Part shown: positions 28,284 to 37,812 of the stretch, in pieces
Numbering within the stretch: position 1 is the first letter of the stretch
Layout: every line of letters starts with the position of its first letter
Assembly (NCBI GenBank): GCA_018622495.1
Contig: CP076021.1
Coordinates: 1,054,001-1,118,000 of the forward strand
DNA from: Mycoplasmatota bacterium
GTDB taxonomy: Bacteria; Bacillota_I; Bacilli_A; Acholeplasmatales; Acholeplasmataceae
Direction of reading: 5' to 3'
DNA: 64,000 bases
Translations under genes and position numbers: made by a program
The notes under the pieces: model-generated
Databases searched by the model: none
What the model was told of the DNA's origin: nothing
Seen by the model: only the letters and a program-made list of their open reading frames with translations

Positions 28284-29291
28284 ATGAAAACTAAAAAAAC
28301 AACCATGCAAGATATTGCAAACAAACTGAATATATCAAAGGTATCCGTCTATAAAGCACTAACTAATAAGCAAGATGTTAGTGAAGGTCTAAAAAAAAGA
28401 GTATTTAACTGTGCAATTAAAATGAATTATAAATTAATTGATCCATTAACTAAAAATTGCCGTAGGGTATATTATTTAATTCCTAAAAAGTTTACAAAAT
28501 CAACTGAACAGTTTTATTATGGTATATTTCAAGCAATAAGTAAACTTTTTACGAACATTGGTATCACAGTTGAACATACCATCGTAAATGATGATTTTTC
28601 TGTTAAAAAATTCATTAACAATATCAAGACATACCATAAAGATGATTTGAATAACTTTGCCGTTTTATGGGCTGGATATATTGAATCCACAAAACTTAAT
28701 GAATTTTTAAACTTAGATGTGACTATTGTATGTATTGATAGTTATATCCAAAATTCCAATGGGAGTTTCATCTATATTGATGACTATCATGCAGGATATG
28801 AAATTACTAAGTATTTAATCGAAAATGGACACAAGAAAATATGCTTTGTAATATCACCAGAAGTCTCAACTAACATGGATAAATTTTTCGGTTTTCAAAA
28901 AGCACTTAAAGAAAGTAATATACCTTTTACTCATGATATGCATATTGATATCTCTTTAGGAGATATGCATAACTTTAGTAAACTTGAGTTGCCTGATACT
29001 TTACCTACAGCATTTATATTTGATTCTGATCTATCAGCACATAACTTCATGCTCACTATGACCCATCAAGGTTACAAAATTCCTGAAGATTTTTCAGTAG
29101 TTGGTTTTGATAACACATATGTTTGTGAAGAAACAACACCTAAGCTTACAAGTATTGGTGTGTCTAATGATGAAATTGCTTCTGCAGTATACAAAGTATT
29201 ATTAAAAAGACTTTCCTCTTCAATTTTAAAACCATATATGTTGTTTTTAAAATCGAATATTAAAATTAGAGATTCAGTTTCTAAAATTTAG
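28284..29291 (+). CDS. LacI-family transcriptional regulator
   Basis: Regulator of 335 residues, the only substantial intact gene on the plus strand. The N-terminal helix-turn-helix reads MQDIANKLNISKVSVYKALTN. The sugar-binding domain follows, with FIYIDDYHAGYEITKYLIENG and VVGFDNTYVCEETTPKLTSI, the usual LacI/GalR landmarks. It is divergent from the esterase-to-aldolase operon and most likely controls it in response to an imported sugar. No ribosome site precedes the ATG, and the promoter lies so close that the mRNA may be leaderless. An internal ATG at codon 8 is an alternative start but also lacks a ribosome site. Confidence 0.9.
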   Translation: MKTKKTTMQDIANKLNISKVSVYKALTNKQDVSEGLKKRVFNCAIKMNYKLIDPLTKNCRRVYYLIPKKFTKSTEQFYYGIFQAISKLFTNIGITVEHTIVNDDFSVKKFINNIKTYHKDDLNNFAVLWAGYIESTKLNEFLNLDVTIVCIDSYIQNSNGSFIYIDDYHAGYEITKYLIENGHKKICFVISPEVSTNMDKFFGFQKALKESNIPFTHDMHIDISLGDMHNFSKLELPDTLPTAFIFDSDLSAHNFMLTMTHQGYKIPEDFSVVGFDNTYVCEETTPKLTSIGVSNDEIASAVYKVLLKRLSSSILKPYMLFLKSNIKIRDSVSKI

Positions 29292-29681
29292 TAACCCTTC
29301 TAAATAGTTTTCATTTAATTTTATATATTTAAAAAATAATATATAATTTTTTTTGCTTTACTATAGTCTTCTGTATTTTTTAAATTACTACTATATTTTT
29401 TGTTAGATGACATCACTTTTTTAGAACTAGTTCTATGTTAAAGATATGCCTCAATTAAATATACATATAATATTTCAGGTGAAGCACCCGTTATAAGTCA
29501 AACTAAAATCAGCATTATTTTCAATTTACAAATATATTTATACTTATTTATTAATGTTCTTATCTTATCAATTATTATCATATCAAAGCTGTAACAGTTA
29601 AATCAAACAATGATTGATATTATGAAAAAAGTCATGAGAAATTAATCCGTTAGTTAAAAAAATAGTATATTCATATATAGT
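29292..29681. other. Gap between the regulator and glmU
   Basis: About 390 bases, very AT-rich, with no convincing gene. A plus-strand open stretch around 29470-29600 would encode a hydrophobic segment but has no start or ribosome site and reads like chance or a relic. A palindrome AGAACTAGTTCT occurs near 29423. Confidence 0.4.
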
Positions 29682-29710
29682 AAAACCACCATAATTATTA
29701 TGGTGGTTTT
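29682..29710 (-). terminator. Terminator after glmU
   Basis: A 12-bp perfect stem (AAAACCACCATA / TATGGTGGTTTT) with a 5-base loop lies 15 bases past the glmU stop. It has T/A tracts on both sides and may work in both directions. It ends the glmS-glmM-glmU unit. Confidence 0.85.
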
Positions 29711-29724
29711 ATATCATATTTATT

Positions 29725-31104
29725 TTACTTTTTCGCTTTCGGTTTAATTAAATTATTAAAATATGCATCCTTATTAATTTGCTGACCTCTTTCAATCGTA
29801 AGTGATCCTTTAGGTACATTTTCAGTTACTGTTGATCCAGCAGCAATAAATACTTCATCACCAATTTCTAAAGGTGCAACCATATTCACATTACATCCTA
29901 CAAAAACATCATTACCAATCTTCGTTTTATGTTTATTAACACCATCGTAATTGACTGTTATTGATCCACATCCAAAGTTTACACGAGAACCCACTTCTGA
30001 ATCTCCTATATAAGATAAATGTGCTGCTTTTGTGCCACTACCTGTAGTAGAGTTTTTCACTTCAACAAAGTTACCTACTCTATTATGATCACCAATATTT
30101 GCACCATTTCTAAGATGCGCAAATGGACCAACTGTTGTGTGTGCACCTACTATTGAATCATAAATAAGAGAATGCTTTACTTGACAATATTCATCAATAT
30201 TTCCATTATGTATTTCAGTATTAGGTCCTATGACTGAACCTTCTCTAACAGTAGATAAACCTGTTATAGTTGTATTCGGCATAATGGTAACTCCTGGTTC
30301 AATAATCACATTATGTCCAATGGTAATCGTATTAGGTGCAACCATTTGAACACCTGATAACATATGACCTTTATTAATTTCATCTCTTAAATAACGTTCA
30401 GCAACACTAACAGAATATAAATCATTAACACCCATCATAAGATGTGCATCATAAACACCAAATGCACCCACTTTATAATCATGTTTCATCAATGCGATCA
30501 TATCCGTAATATAATATTCACCTTTACGATCATTTAGTTTTATTTGCTTTAATATTTTAAATAAAATTTTATTATTAACAACATAAACACCAGAATTAAC
30601 TTCTTTTATATGTTTTTGTTCATCAGAACAATCTTTATCTTCAACAATTGCTGAAACCATACCGTATTTATCTCTAACAATACGTCCATATGATTTAGGA
30701 TTGTTAAATGTCATTGATACAACTGTGAGATCATTTCCCATGGTTTCATGGGCTTGTAATATTTTATTTGTTAGTTTAACAGGCATTAAAGGCATATCAC
30801 CAGGTAAGATAAGTGTAACCCCTTCTTTATCCGCTAGGACTGCTTCAGCTTGCAAAGCAGCATGACCTGTTCCAAGCATTTCAGTTTGCTCGACATATGT
30901 TACTCTATCTTTTAAGATATCCTTTAACACTTCTTTTTTATGACCAACGACGACGACTGTTTCATCGATTGCACTTCTTTCAAGTTTTTCAACAATATAG
31001 GCTATCATTGGTTTTTTAAGAATTGGAAATGCACATTTAGGCAATTCCGTTTTCATTCTTGTGCCTTTACCAGCTGCAAGTACTAATGCATAAGTTTTTT
31101 TCAT
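29725..31104 (-). CDS. glmU: Bifunctional UDP-GlcNAc pyrophosphorylase / GlcN-1-P acetyltransferase
   Basis: Cytoplasmic enzyme of 459 residues, the normal GlmU length. The N-terminal uridylyltransferase has LAAGKGTRMKTELPK and LPGDMPL. The C-terminal left-handed beta-helix carries hexapeptide repeats (IGHNVIIEPGVTI, VGNFVEVKNS, IGNDVFVGCN) and the acetyltransferase histidine region AAHLSYIGD. It makes UDP-GlcNAc for wall and capsule. It follows glmM by 4 bases. Confidence 0.96.
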   Translation of the reverse strand: MKKTYALVLAAGKGTRMKTELPKCAFPILKKPMIAYIVEKLERSAIDETVVVVGHKKEVLKDILKDRVTYVEQTEMLGTGHAALQAEAVLADKEGVTLILPGDMPLMPVKLTNKILQAHETMGNDLTVVSMTFNNPKSYGRIVRDKYGMVSAIVEDKDCSDEQKHIKEVNSGVYVVNNKILFKILKQIKLNDRKGEYYITDMIALMKHDYKVGAFGVYDAHLMMGVNDLYSVSVAERYLRDEINKGHMLSGVQMVAPNTITIGHNVIIEPGVTIMPNTTITGLSTVREGSVIGPNTEIHNGNIDEYCQVKHSLIYDSIVGAHTTVGPFAHLRNGANIGDHNRVGNFVEVKNSTTGSGTKAAHLSYIGDSEVGSRVNFGCGSITVNYDGVNKHKTKIGNDVFVGCNVNMVAPLEIGDEVFIAAGSTVTENVPKGSLTIERGQQINKDAYFNNLIKPKAKK

Positions 31105-31108
31105 TATA

Positions 31109-32404
31109 TTAAACCATACCTTTCAAATATTTAACAATTTCTGATGATACATCTTTCACAGTTTGTTCGTCTTCATGAGATATTGTAACACGTAAGAGTG
31201 GCTCTGTGCCACTTGCACGAACTAGTAATAAACTATTTTCACCTAATTTATCTTTCATATTTTCTAGATATCTGATTACTTCATCTTTTAAAATGATAGT
31301 TTTATCAATGTCTTTAATGTTTGTTGTTAAGTATGGATATAACTTAATATCAGCAGTAAGTTCTTTAATGGTTTTTTTAGTTTCACTCATAATATGGAGT
31401 AAATAAATAGCTGCTAATAAGCCATCTCCTGTATGAAGTAAATGTCTTAAGATAATATGTCCACTATTTTCACCACCAATGATATAATCATTGTTAGTGA
31501 GCTCAAGTGATACATATTTATCACCAACATCAGTTAAACTCACATCAATATCATTTTTATCAAATGCTTTTAATATCCCTGGATTACTCATTTTTGTTAA
31601 AACAGCATGATTATGTTTTAATAATCCTTTTTGTTTTAAATACTTAGCAATCACAAAAATGATTTGATCTCCATCATAGATGGTATCTCTATCACATACG
31701 ATAAGGCGATCTCCATCCCCATCAAAACTAAAACCTATATCTATTTTATTTTCTCTTAAATAGTCTTGTAAATAATCAATATGTGTCGATCCACATCCTC
31801 TATTGATATTAAGTCCATCTGGATGATTGCCAATTTGATATGTATCAATATAAAATTGATTAAAAATATCATGTGCGATTTTATAATTTGCACCATTTGC
31901 ACTATCATATGCTACTTTTAATCCAAGATCATTAATCTTAAACTGATTATATAGTTTTATATATTCATCTTTAATATCATTTGATAACTTAAATGATGAG
32001 AATTCATCAATTGTATGATATAGCTTATCAATAAAAGTTTCAATGATTGCTTCTTCTTCTAAAGTTGTTTTATAACCTTTATTAAAGACTTTAATCCCAT
32101 TATCGGTATAGGGATTATGAGAAGCTGTAATCATTACACCAATGATTTTTTTTTGTTTTGCATAGTATGCAATCATTGGAGTAGAACAAACACCAGCAAA
32201 TATAACTTTTACCCCTTGTGTCATTGCACCAGATGCAATCATATGTGCAAGGGCTGGTGAAGATTCTCTTGTATCATAGCCAATCACGACTTTGTTTAAT
32301 CCGATAGCTTTTTTTAAGCCTTGACCTAGTCTAAAAGCAAGTGTTGTATTTAGTTTATCAAATGCTTTTCCTCTAATACCATCAGTTCCAAAATATTTTC
32401 CCAT
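31109..32404 (-). CDS. glmM: Phosphoglucosamine mutase
   Basis: Protein of 431 residues converting glucosamine 6-phosphate to glucosamine 1-phosphate. Signatures are GTDGIRG at the start, the phosphoserine loop TASHNPYTDNGIK, the metal loop DGDGDR and the C-terminal RASGTEPLLRV. It lies between glmS and glmU, each within 10 bases, so the whole route from fructose 6-phosphate to UDP-GlcNAc is one operon. Slightly shorter than the common ~445 residues but complete. Confidence 0.96.
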   Translation of the reverse strand: MGKYFGTDGIRGKAFDKLNTTLAFRLGQGLKKAIGLNKVVIGYDTRESSPALAHMIASGAMTQGVKVIFAGVCSTPMIAYYAKQKKIIGVMITASHNPYTDNGIKVFNKGYKTTLEEEAIIETFIDKLYHTIDEFSSFKLSNDIKDEYIKLYNQFKINDLGLKVAYDSANGANYKIAHDIFNQFYIDTYQIGNHPDGLNINRGCGSTHIDYLQDYLRENKIDIGFSFDGDGDRLIVCDRDTIYDGDQIIFVIAKYLKQKGLLKHNHAVLTKMSNPGILKAFDKNDIDVSLTDVGDKYVSLELTNNDYIIGGENSGHIILRHLLHTGDGLLAAIYLLHIMSETKKTIKELTADIKLYPYLTTNIKDIDKTIILKDEVIRYLENMKDKLGENSLLLVRASGTEPLLRVTISHEDEQTVKDVSSEIVKYLKGMV

Positions 32405-32413
32405 GATAATCTC

Positions 32414-34201
32414 CTATTCAACCGTAACACTTTTTGCTAAGTTTCTTGGTTTATCAATATCTAGACCACGTTCCAATGCTGCATAATATGAAAGTAGTTG
32501 TGTTGGAACAACAGTGACCATAGGAGCAAGTAGTTCATGACAATCTTTTAAAATAATATCATCATTAGGCTGTGATGTTTTTTCTAATGAAATAATAAGT
32601 GTTTGAGCACCACGTGCTAAAACCTCTTTAAGATTAGATCTTGTATTTTTAGCAATGGTTTTATTTGAAATGATTGCGATGACTGGTGTGTTATTTTCAA
32701 TTAAAGCAATGGTTCCATGCTTTAATTCTCCAGCAGCAAACCCTTCTGTTTGTATATATGATATTTCTTTTAATTTTAGAGATGCTTCTAGTGCAGTATA
32801 GTAATCAATATCTCTACCAATATAAAAACAATTACGTTTTAAAAATAAATCATGTGCAATATTTGCTAGATTTTGATGATCTAAAAATGATTCTATAGAT
32901 TTAGCAACTTTCTCTAATTCATATTTAACATCATATGGTGCATCAGTTAAACTATTAGCAAGCACATATAGCACAGCTATTTGTGCGATATAAGCTTTAG
33001 TCGATGCAACAGCAATTTCAGGACCTGCAAAGAGTTCTAAATAATGATCAGCTTCTCTTGCAAGTGTTGATGTTTTAACATTTGTAATTGTTAAAACAGG
33101 ATGGTTTAGTTTTTTAACTTTTAAAAGACATGCTCTAAGATCTGCTGTTTCTCCTGATTGTGTAATTAAAATAAAATAAGGGTTTCTTGTTAACACAGGC
33201 ATGTGATAAGCAAATTCAGAAGCAATATGTACTTCAACTGGCATGTTTGTGATTTCTTCAACCATTCTTTTTCCAACATAACCTGCATGCATGGATGTAC
33301 CTGCAGCTAATATGTATATACGATCAGATTGTTTCATCTGATTAATTATTTGTTTATCAATTTTGGGAAGATCATCAAAAACATATTTAGATACAATTCT
33401 TCTAATGACAGAAGGTTGTTCATATATTTCTTTTAACATGTAATGTTGATAAGTTCCAAGTTCAGCCGACACTTCATCTTGATTAATTTTTAAATAATTC
33501 ATTTGAAGTGGTTCATGTAATAAATTATATGATTTTATATTTTTCGCTTTAGCAACAACAAAAGAGTGATCAACTAATGCAAAATACTCATTAGCATATC
33601 CAACTAATGCCATCAGATCAGATGCAATCGTTACTCCATCTTTTGATTTTCCTAAAACTAAAGGAGATTTATTTTTAGCTGCATAAATCGTCTCAGGATC
33701 ACTTGTGTCAATCACAAGTAATGCATAAGATCCTTCTAATAGTTTTAAAGTTGTAAGTATTGCAGTTTCAACATTAAAGGATTTAGAAAAAGTTTCAATA
33801 AGTTGAGCAATCACTTCAGTATCCGTTTCAGAATAGAAGTTAGAATTTTTTAAATATTGTGATTTTAATTCTTCGTAATTTTCAATCACACCATTATGCA
33901 CAATAATGAATCTTTTAGATTCAGAATAGTGTGGGTGTGCATTATCTTTTGTTACCTTACCATGTGTAGCCCATCTCGTATGACCTATACCGATAGATGA
34001 TGGATCTACTTTTTGTGTAAGATCAACAATTTTTTGCACACGACCAAAATCTTTATATATTTTAAATGTCTCAAAGCGTTGATCGAATAAAGAAATACCC
34101 GCAGAGTCATATCCGCGGTATTCTAATTTCTTAAGACCTGATAAAACAACGTCTTTAGCATCTTTTTTATTATTTCCTATAAATCCTACTATGCCACACA
34201 T
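32414..34201 (-). CDS. glmS: Glutamine-fructose-6-phosphate aminotransferase
   Basis: Protein of 595 residues making glucosamine 6-phosphate. Cys2 of MCGIVGFIG is the glutaminase nucleophile. GHTRWATHG, HNGVIENY, two SIS domains (ITQSGETADL, GRDIDYYTALEASLKLKE) and the ending KSVTVE are all present. The ATG has AAGGGGG upstream. No glmS ribozyme is recognisable in the 160-base leader. It heads the glmSMU operon, placed between the capsule cluster and the sugar operon. Confidence 0.96.
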   Translation of the reverse strand: MCGIVGFIGNNKKDAKDVVLSGLKKLEYRGYDSAGISLFDQRFETFKIYKDFGRVQKIVDLTQKVDPSSIGIGHTRWATHGKVTKDNAHPHYSESKRFIIVHNGVIENYEELKSQYLKNSNFYSETDTEVIAQLIETFSKSFNVETAILTTLKLLEGSYALLVIDTSDPETIYAAKNKSPLVLGKSKDGVTIASDLMALVGYANEYFALVDHSFVVAKAKNIKSYNLLHEPLQMNYLKINQDEVSAELGTYQHYMLKEIYEQPSVIRRIVSKYVFDDLPKIDKQIINQMKQSDRIYILAAGTSMHAGYVGKRMVEEITNMPVEVHIASEFAYHMPVLTRNPYFILITQSGETADLRACLLKVKKLNHPVLTITNVKTSTLAREADHYLELFAGPEIAVASTKAYIAQIAVLYVLANSLTDAPYDVKYELEKVAKSIESFLDHQNLANIAHDLFLKRNCFYIGRDIDYYTALEASLKLKEISYIQTEGFAAGELKHGTIALIENNTPVIAIISNKTIAKNTRSNLKEVLARGAQTLIISLEKTSQPNDDIILKDCHELLAPMVTVVPTQLLSYYAALERGLDIDKPRNLAKSVTVE

Positions 34202-34364
34202 ATAAATGCCCCCTTGTAAATTTAGTCACATAATAATCATACAACATTAAAAGCTCTATTATATAAAATATGAATTACACAAGTTTTTAACCTACTTATT
34301 TTAAATACTTCCACAAGATAAATATACTGAATTTCTATTATCAACAGTATACGCAAAATCAAAT

Positions 34365-35525
34365 TCAAAAATTATCATTTCTATTCAATTTTAGAATTAT
34401 TTCACAAGCTTCTCTAACAGCACCGTTGCCACCTTTTTTTGAAAGCACTATTGATGAGATTGCTTTAATTTTATCCGCTGCATTTTCAGGACAAAAAGAA
34501 ATACCTGATGCAATTATATTTGTATAATCATTAATATCATCACCAATATATGCAGTTTGACTCCACTTTATATTTTGTTTTTGAAGAACATCATCCAATA
34601 CTCTATACTTATCTTTTATACCATAATATGCTAAATCTATGTTTAGTTTCTTAATTCTTGCTTTTACAACGGAAGAATTTTCAGAAGTGATTACACAAAC
34701 CTTTACACCAGACTTTCTTATTATTTCTAATCCTTTACCATCAAACATACTAAAATTTTTACTGTATTCTCCATCATCTATATATTGTGCAGTCCCATCT
34801 GTTAAAACACCGTCAACATCTAAGCAAAGCAACTTGATTGAATTATATGATTTTATTCTTTTTCTTAATTTTGCCTCTAAAAGTTTCTCTACAATATCAA
34901 AATCATGTGGCTCATCAATTTCTATCATGGAATTTTCCTCCATTTCAATGATTTTAACTTTACCAAAAATCCTGTTTCTTTTTTCAATGAATTTTTCTTT
35001 TGTTATAGTATAACAAGCTCCATTCTCTACATAACTATATTCAAAATCTTGTCTTCTTGGACGTTTTAAATAGTTATAATTTAGTGAATTACCAGACTTA
35101 TCCCAAAAAAATCTTTTTATTGGAGCAACAGTTAATGAAGAATCATAACCTTCTGCTAATGCTTTAATAGTTTTATTTATATCAAAACTTGTTAGCAATG
35201 GGGAAGTCGCTTGAATCAAAGTAATAGAATCAAAATTAAAATTTAACTTACTAGCTAATTCCCACATTGCAAATTCTGTTGATGCAGTATCAGATGCAGA
35301 TTCAGGACTTCTATTCATTACAACAATTTTTTTTTGATCGCTATACTCTTTTTTAACATACTCAATAATTAAATCATCATCAGAATACACATATATTTTA
35401 TCAAGTAATGATTTATTTGCCTCAATTAAAGTCCAAGCAAAAAGTGGTCTCCCCAATAACATCTTTCTATTTTTACCCGGTATTCCTTTAGAACCTTTTC
35501 TTAAAGGTATTATTCCAATTTTCAT
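34365..35525 (-). CDS. neuA: CMP-nonulosonate cytidylyltransferase fused to KdsC-like phosphatase
   Basis: Two-domain protein of 386 residues. The N-terminal ~225 residues are an acylneuraminate cytidylyltransferase with the CTP loop IPLRKGSKGIPGKNRKML and TLIQATSPL. The C-terminal ~150 residues are a HAD phosphatase of KDO-8-P-phosphatase type with CLDVDGVLTDG, VITSENS and IGDDINDYTNI. This arrangement is known for CMP-sialate and related synthetases. It shares one base with the neuB stop, so synthesis is coupled. The phosphatase could remove a 9-phosphate from the NeuB product before activation. The exact sugar (Neu5Ac, Kdn, legionaminate) cannot be told. Confidence 0.88.
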   Translation of the reverse strand: MKIGIIPLRKGSKGIPGKNRKMLLGRPLFAWTLIEANKSLLDKIYVYSDDDLIIEYVKKEYSDQKKIVVMNRSPESASDTASTEFAMWELASKLNFNFDSITLIQATSPLLTSFDINKTIKALAEGYDSSLTVAPIKRFFWDKSGNSLNYNYLKRPRRQDFEYSYVENGACYTITKEKFIEKRNRIFGKVKIIEMEENSMIEIDEPHDFDIVEKLLEAKLRKRIKSYNSIKLLCLDVDGVLTDGTAQYIDDGEYSKNFSMFDGKGLEIIRKSGVKVCVITSENSSVVKARIKKLNIDLAYYGIKDKYRVLDDVLQKQNIKWSQTAYIGDDINDYTNIIASGISFCPENAADKIKAISSIVLSKKGGNGAVREACEIILKLNRNDNF

Positions 35526-36391
35526 TATTGTACATCCTTTAATTTATCTCTCTGTACTTTCTCAATAGGCAGAATATCATCACCTTTATATTCAAGTGCC
35601 TTATATACATTATTTAAATCTCTTACTAATCTTCTTAAACCATCAGGTTCTAAGGAAGCCGCATGATCTGTGCCTTTCCAAGTGCGATCCAAAGTAAAAT
35701 GTCTCTCAATATAAGTTGCACCTAATGCAAGTGCAGCAACATCCACTGCTATTCCTAAATGATGCCCAGAAAAACCAATTGCTTTTACAATATCTTTATA
35801 ATCTTTTACAAAATTTTTAATTTCTAATAGTTTAATATCTTCAAAAGGTACTGGATATCCAGATGTACAATTATATAATACTACATCTTTATTTCTCTTA
35901 TTTTTTACAAAAAACTCCACTAGTTCTCTTATTTCCTTCTTGGTAGTCATACCAGTACTAACATGGATTTCACCATGATAATTTTGACACAAATATTCAA
36001 GCATCTCAAAATTATTATTGCACGCTGAAGGTATTTTAATTAACTTGGGATTGAGTTTACTAATTTCAATAGCTGATTTTAGATCCCATACACTGGTAGA
36101 ATATTCTATTCCAATATCCTTGCAATAATTCATCAATTCTTTATGTTGTTCAACATCAAATTCTAAAAATTCTCTATGTTCTAAATATGTATCTCCATAA
36201 GAATTTTGTGAATTTGGATGTGGAGCATTATATATCTCTGGCTTTTTGGAAGCCCAATACTGATTGTCTCTTTTTTGAAACTTTACAACATCTGCATTAG
36301 CAAAAATTTTAGCCATTCTTATATGTTCTTTTGCTAATTCAATACTTCCTTTGTGATTACAACCTACTTCTGCTATTATAATTGGTTTCAT
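35525..36391 (-). CDS. neuB: NeuB-family nonulosonate synthase lacking the SAF domain
   Basis: TIM-barrel synthase of 288 residues that condenses phosphoenolpyruvate with a six-carbon sugar. Signatures are IIAEVGCNHKGS, VKFQKRDN, TSVWDLKSA, STGMTTKKEI, LYNCTSGYPVP, IGFSGHHLGIAVDVAALALGA and IERHFTLDRTWKGTDHAASL. Most family members add a ~60-residue antifreeze-like (SAF) domain that closes the active site of the partner subunit. Here the protein ends at KVQRDKLKDVQ and the stop overlaps the neuA ATG, so the short form is the native gene and not a break. No UDP-GlcNAc 2-epimerase (NeuC) is present in the window. Confidence 0.87.
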   Translation of the reverse strand: MKPIIIAEVGCNHKGSIELAKEHIRMAKIFANADVVKFQKRDNQYWASKKPEIYNAPHPNSQNSYGDTYLEHREFLEFDVEQHKELMNYCKDIGIEYSTSVWDLKSAIEISKLNPKLIKIPSACNNNFEMLEYLCQNYHGEIHVSTGMTTKKEIRELVEFFVKNKRNKDVVLYNCTSGYPVPFEDIKLLEIKNFVKDYKDIVKAIGFSGHHLGIAVDVAALALGATYIERHFTLDRTWKGTDHAASLEPDGLRRLVRDLNNVYKALEYKGDDILPIEKVQRDKLKDVQ

Positions 36392-36461
36392 ATTTTTTCT
36401 CCTTTGAAATTTATTTATTGCTATATAATATTTTAAAAATTATTCATTTATATTTCCACTA

Positions 36462-37772
36462 TTACATATTATTATCTTTTTTAATGATCCTTAATATATT
36501 CCATGGCATACTATATACCTTTGAACTAAGAATCCAAACACTTATAAACTGTATGAAATATACAATTGTAGTTGCATATGCTGCCCCGATAGGACCATAT
36601 ATAGGAACAAGCAATATATTTAATATTATATTAATTATGGCTGCTGTGCCAGTTAGCAAGCCAATATATTTTGTTTTTTTTGCATAAAATATATAATTAG
36701 TTACCATTAAATACATGCCATTAAAGGCATATCCTAGTGCAATCCAGCCAACATATATTACTGATTGTTTGAATTCTTCACCTACAAAATACACTAAAAA
36801 TAAATTTGATATTACAGTCAGACTTATTGCTAATACTATAATAGCAAAAAAGTACACATAGGTAAATTTTACAATTTTAATCTTAATATCTAAAGAGTCT
36901 AATTTAAGTTTACCATATAACCATGGAGTATATGCATGATTAAACGATACTGCTAGTACATTGATAATTGTTCCTATTTGATAACCTACTGTATATAAAC
37001 CAGTTTACGCAACACCAGAATAATATGTGATAAAAAATCTATCTATCATTGTTATAAGAATTGCACCAATTATGTGTGGTATAAGAGGTAACCCAAATTT
37101 CAATGCGTCTTTCAAGTCACACTTATCTATTTCCATACCAATCCATTTATTTTTTTTCAAAACAATGATAGAAACAATTATAAATAATAAAGCTGTAATT
37201 AACTGTGCATAAATCCTACCTTGCCAAGAAAAACTGAGAACTACAACAAATATAATACTAAGAATTACATTAATAAAAGATTTCGAAATGTTATAAACAC
37301 CATATGAAAATGCTTTTTTTTGCACCTGCCACAATACCAGTGTAACTGATTGTATATACTGAGCTATTGCAATTGCAAGAGCAATCCATAACATAATTAA
37401 TGGCAATGAAACCAGGGTTGCAATTAGTTTACCTATAATAATAAATAACAAACTAATTAATAATACAGAATATATTAGTATTACAAATGTTGAACTAATA
37501 TATATTTTGAGTTCTTTTTTATTTTTATCATAATAATTTCTAGCAATAGCGCCGTGAGTATTAACTCCAACAAGTGAGACTAAAACACTAACTACCAAAG
37601 CAAACATTGATACTATTCCATAATCTGCAGGAGTTAAATAACGTGTTAATATAGGCAATAACAAAAACGGTATCGATTTACTTATAATATTTGCTCCAGT
37701 AAAAATAGTAGCAGTTTTAAATAGAGATGTCTCTAGGAGTACTTTAATCTTTCTAAACATTAGTTTCACCAT
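36462..37772 (-). pseudogene. wzx: Wzx-type polysaccharide flippase, one in-frame stop
   Basis: Multi-pass membrane protein of the MATE-like oligosaccharide flippase family, about 436 codons. The N-terminal part (37005-37772) has TGANIISKSIPFLLLPILTRYL and six or seven TM segments. TAA at 37005-37007 interrupts the frame, which continues open as TGLYTVGYQIG to the end with five more TM segments. The family usually reads VAEVGLYSVGY at this point, so GAA to TAA is the simplest change. It would flip the undecaprenyl-linked repeat unit made by this cluster. Whether the stop is real matters, as it would block capsule export. Confidence 0.85.
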
Positions 37773-37812
37773 TAATTATTATTTCAATTTCTTTTTTAAA
37801 TATATTACTTAT

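Noticed and set aside
34322-34352. Weak hairpin (TATACTG / CAGTATA) after the neuA gene as terminator
   Set aside because: Only 7 bp of AT-rich stem and no T-run on the minus strand; too weak to call.
34202-34364. Possible glmS ribozyme in the glmS leader
   Set aside because: The leader is only about 160 AT-rich bases and lacks the conserved G/C-rich ribozyme core and its double pseudoknot.
35525-36391. NeuB truncated by a frameshift or nonsense mutation
   Set aside because: The stop overlaps the neuA ATG, and the following sequence codes for NeuA from its first residue, leaving no room for a lost SAF domain.
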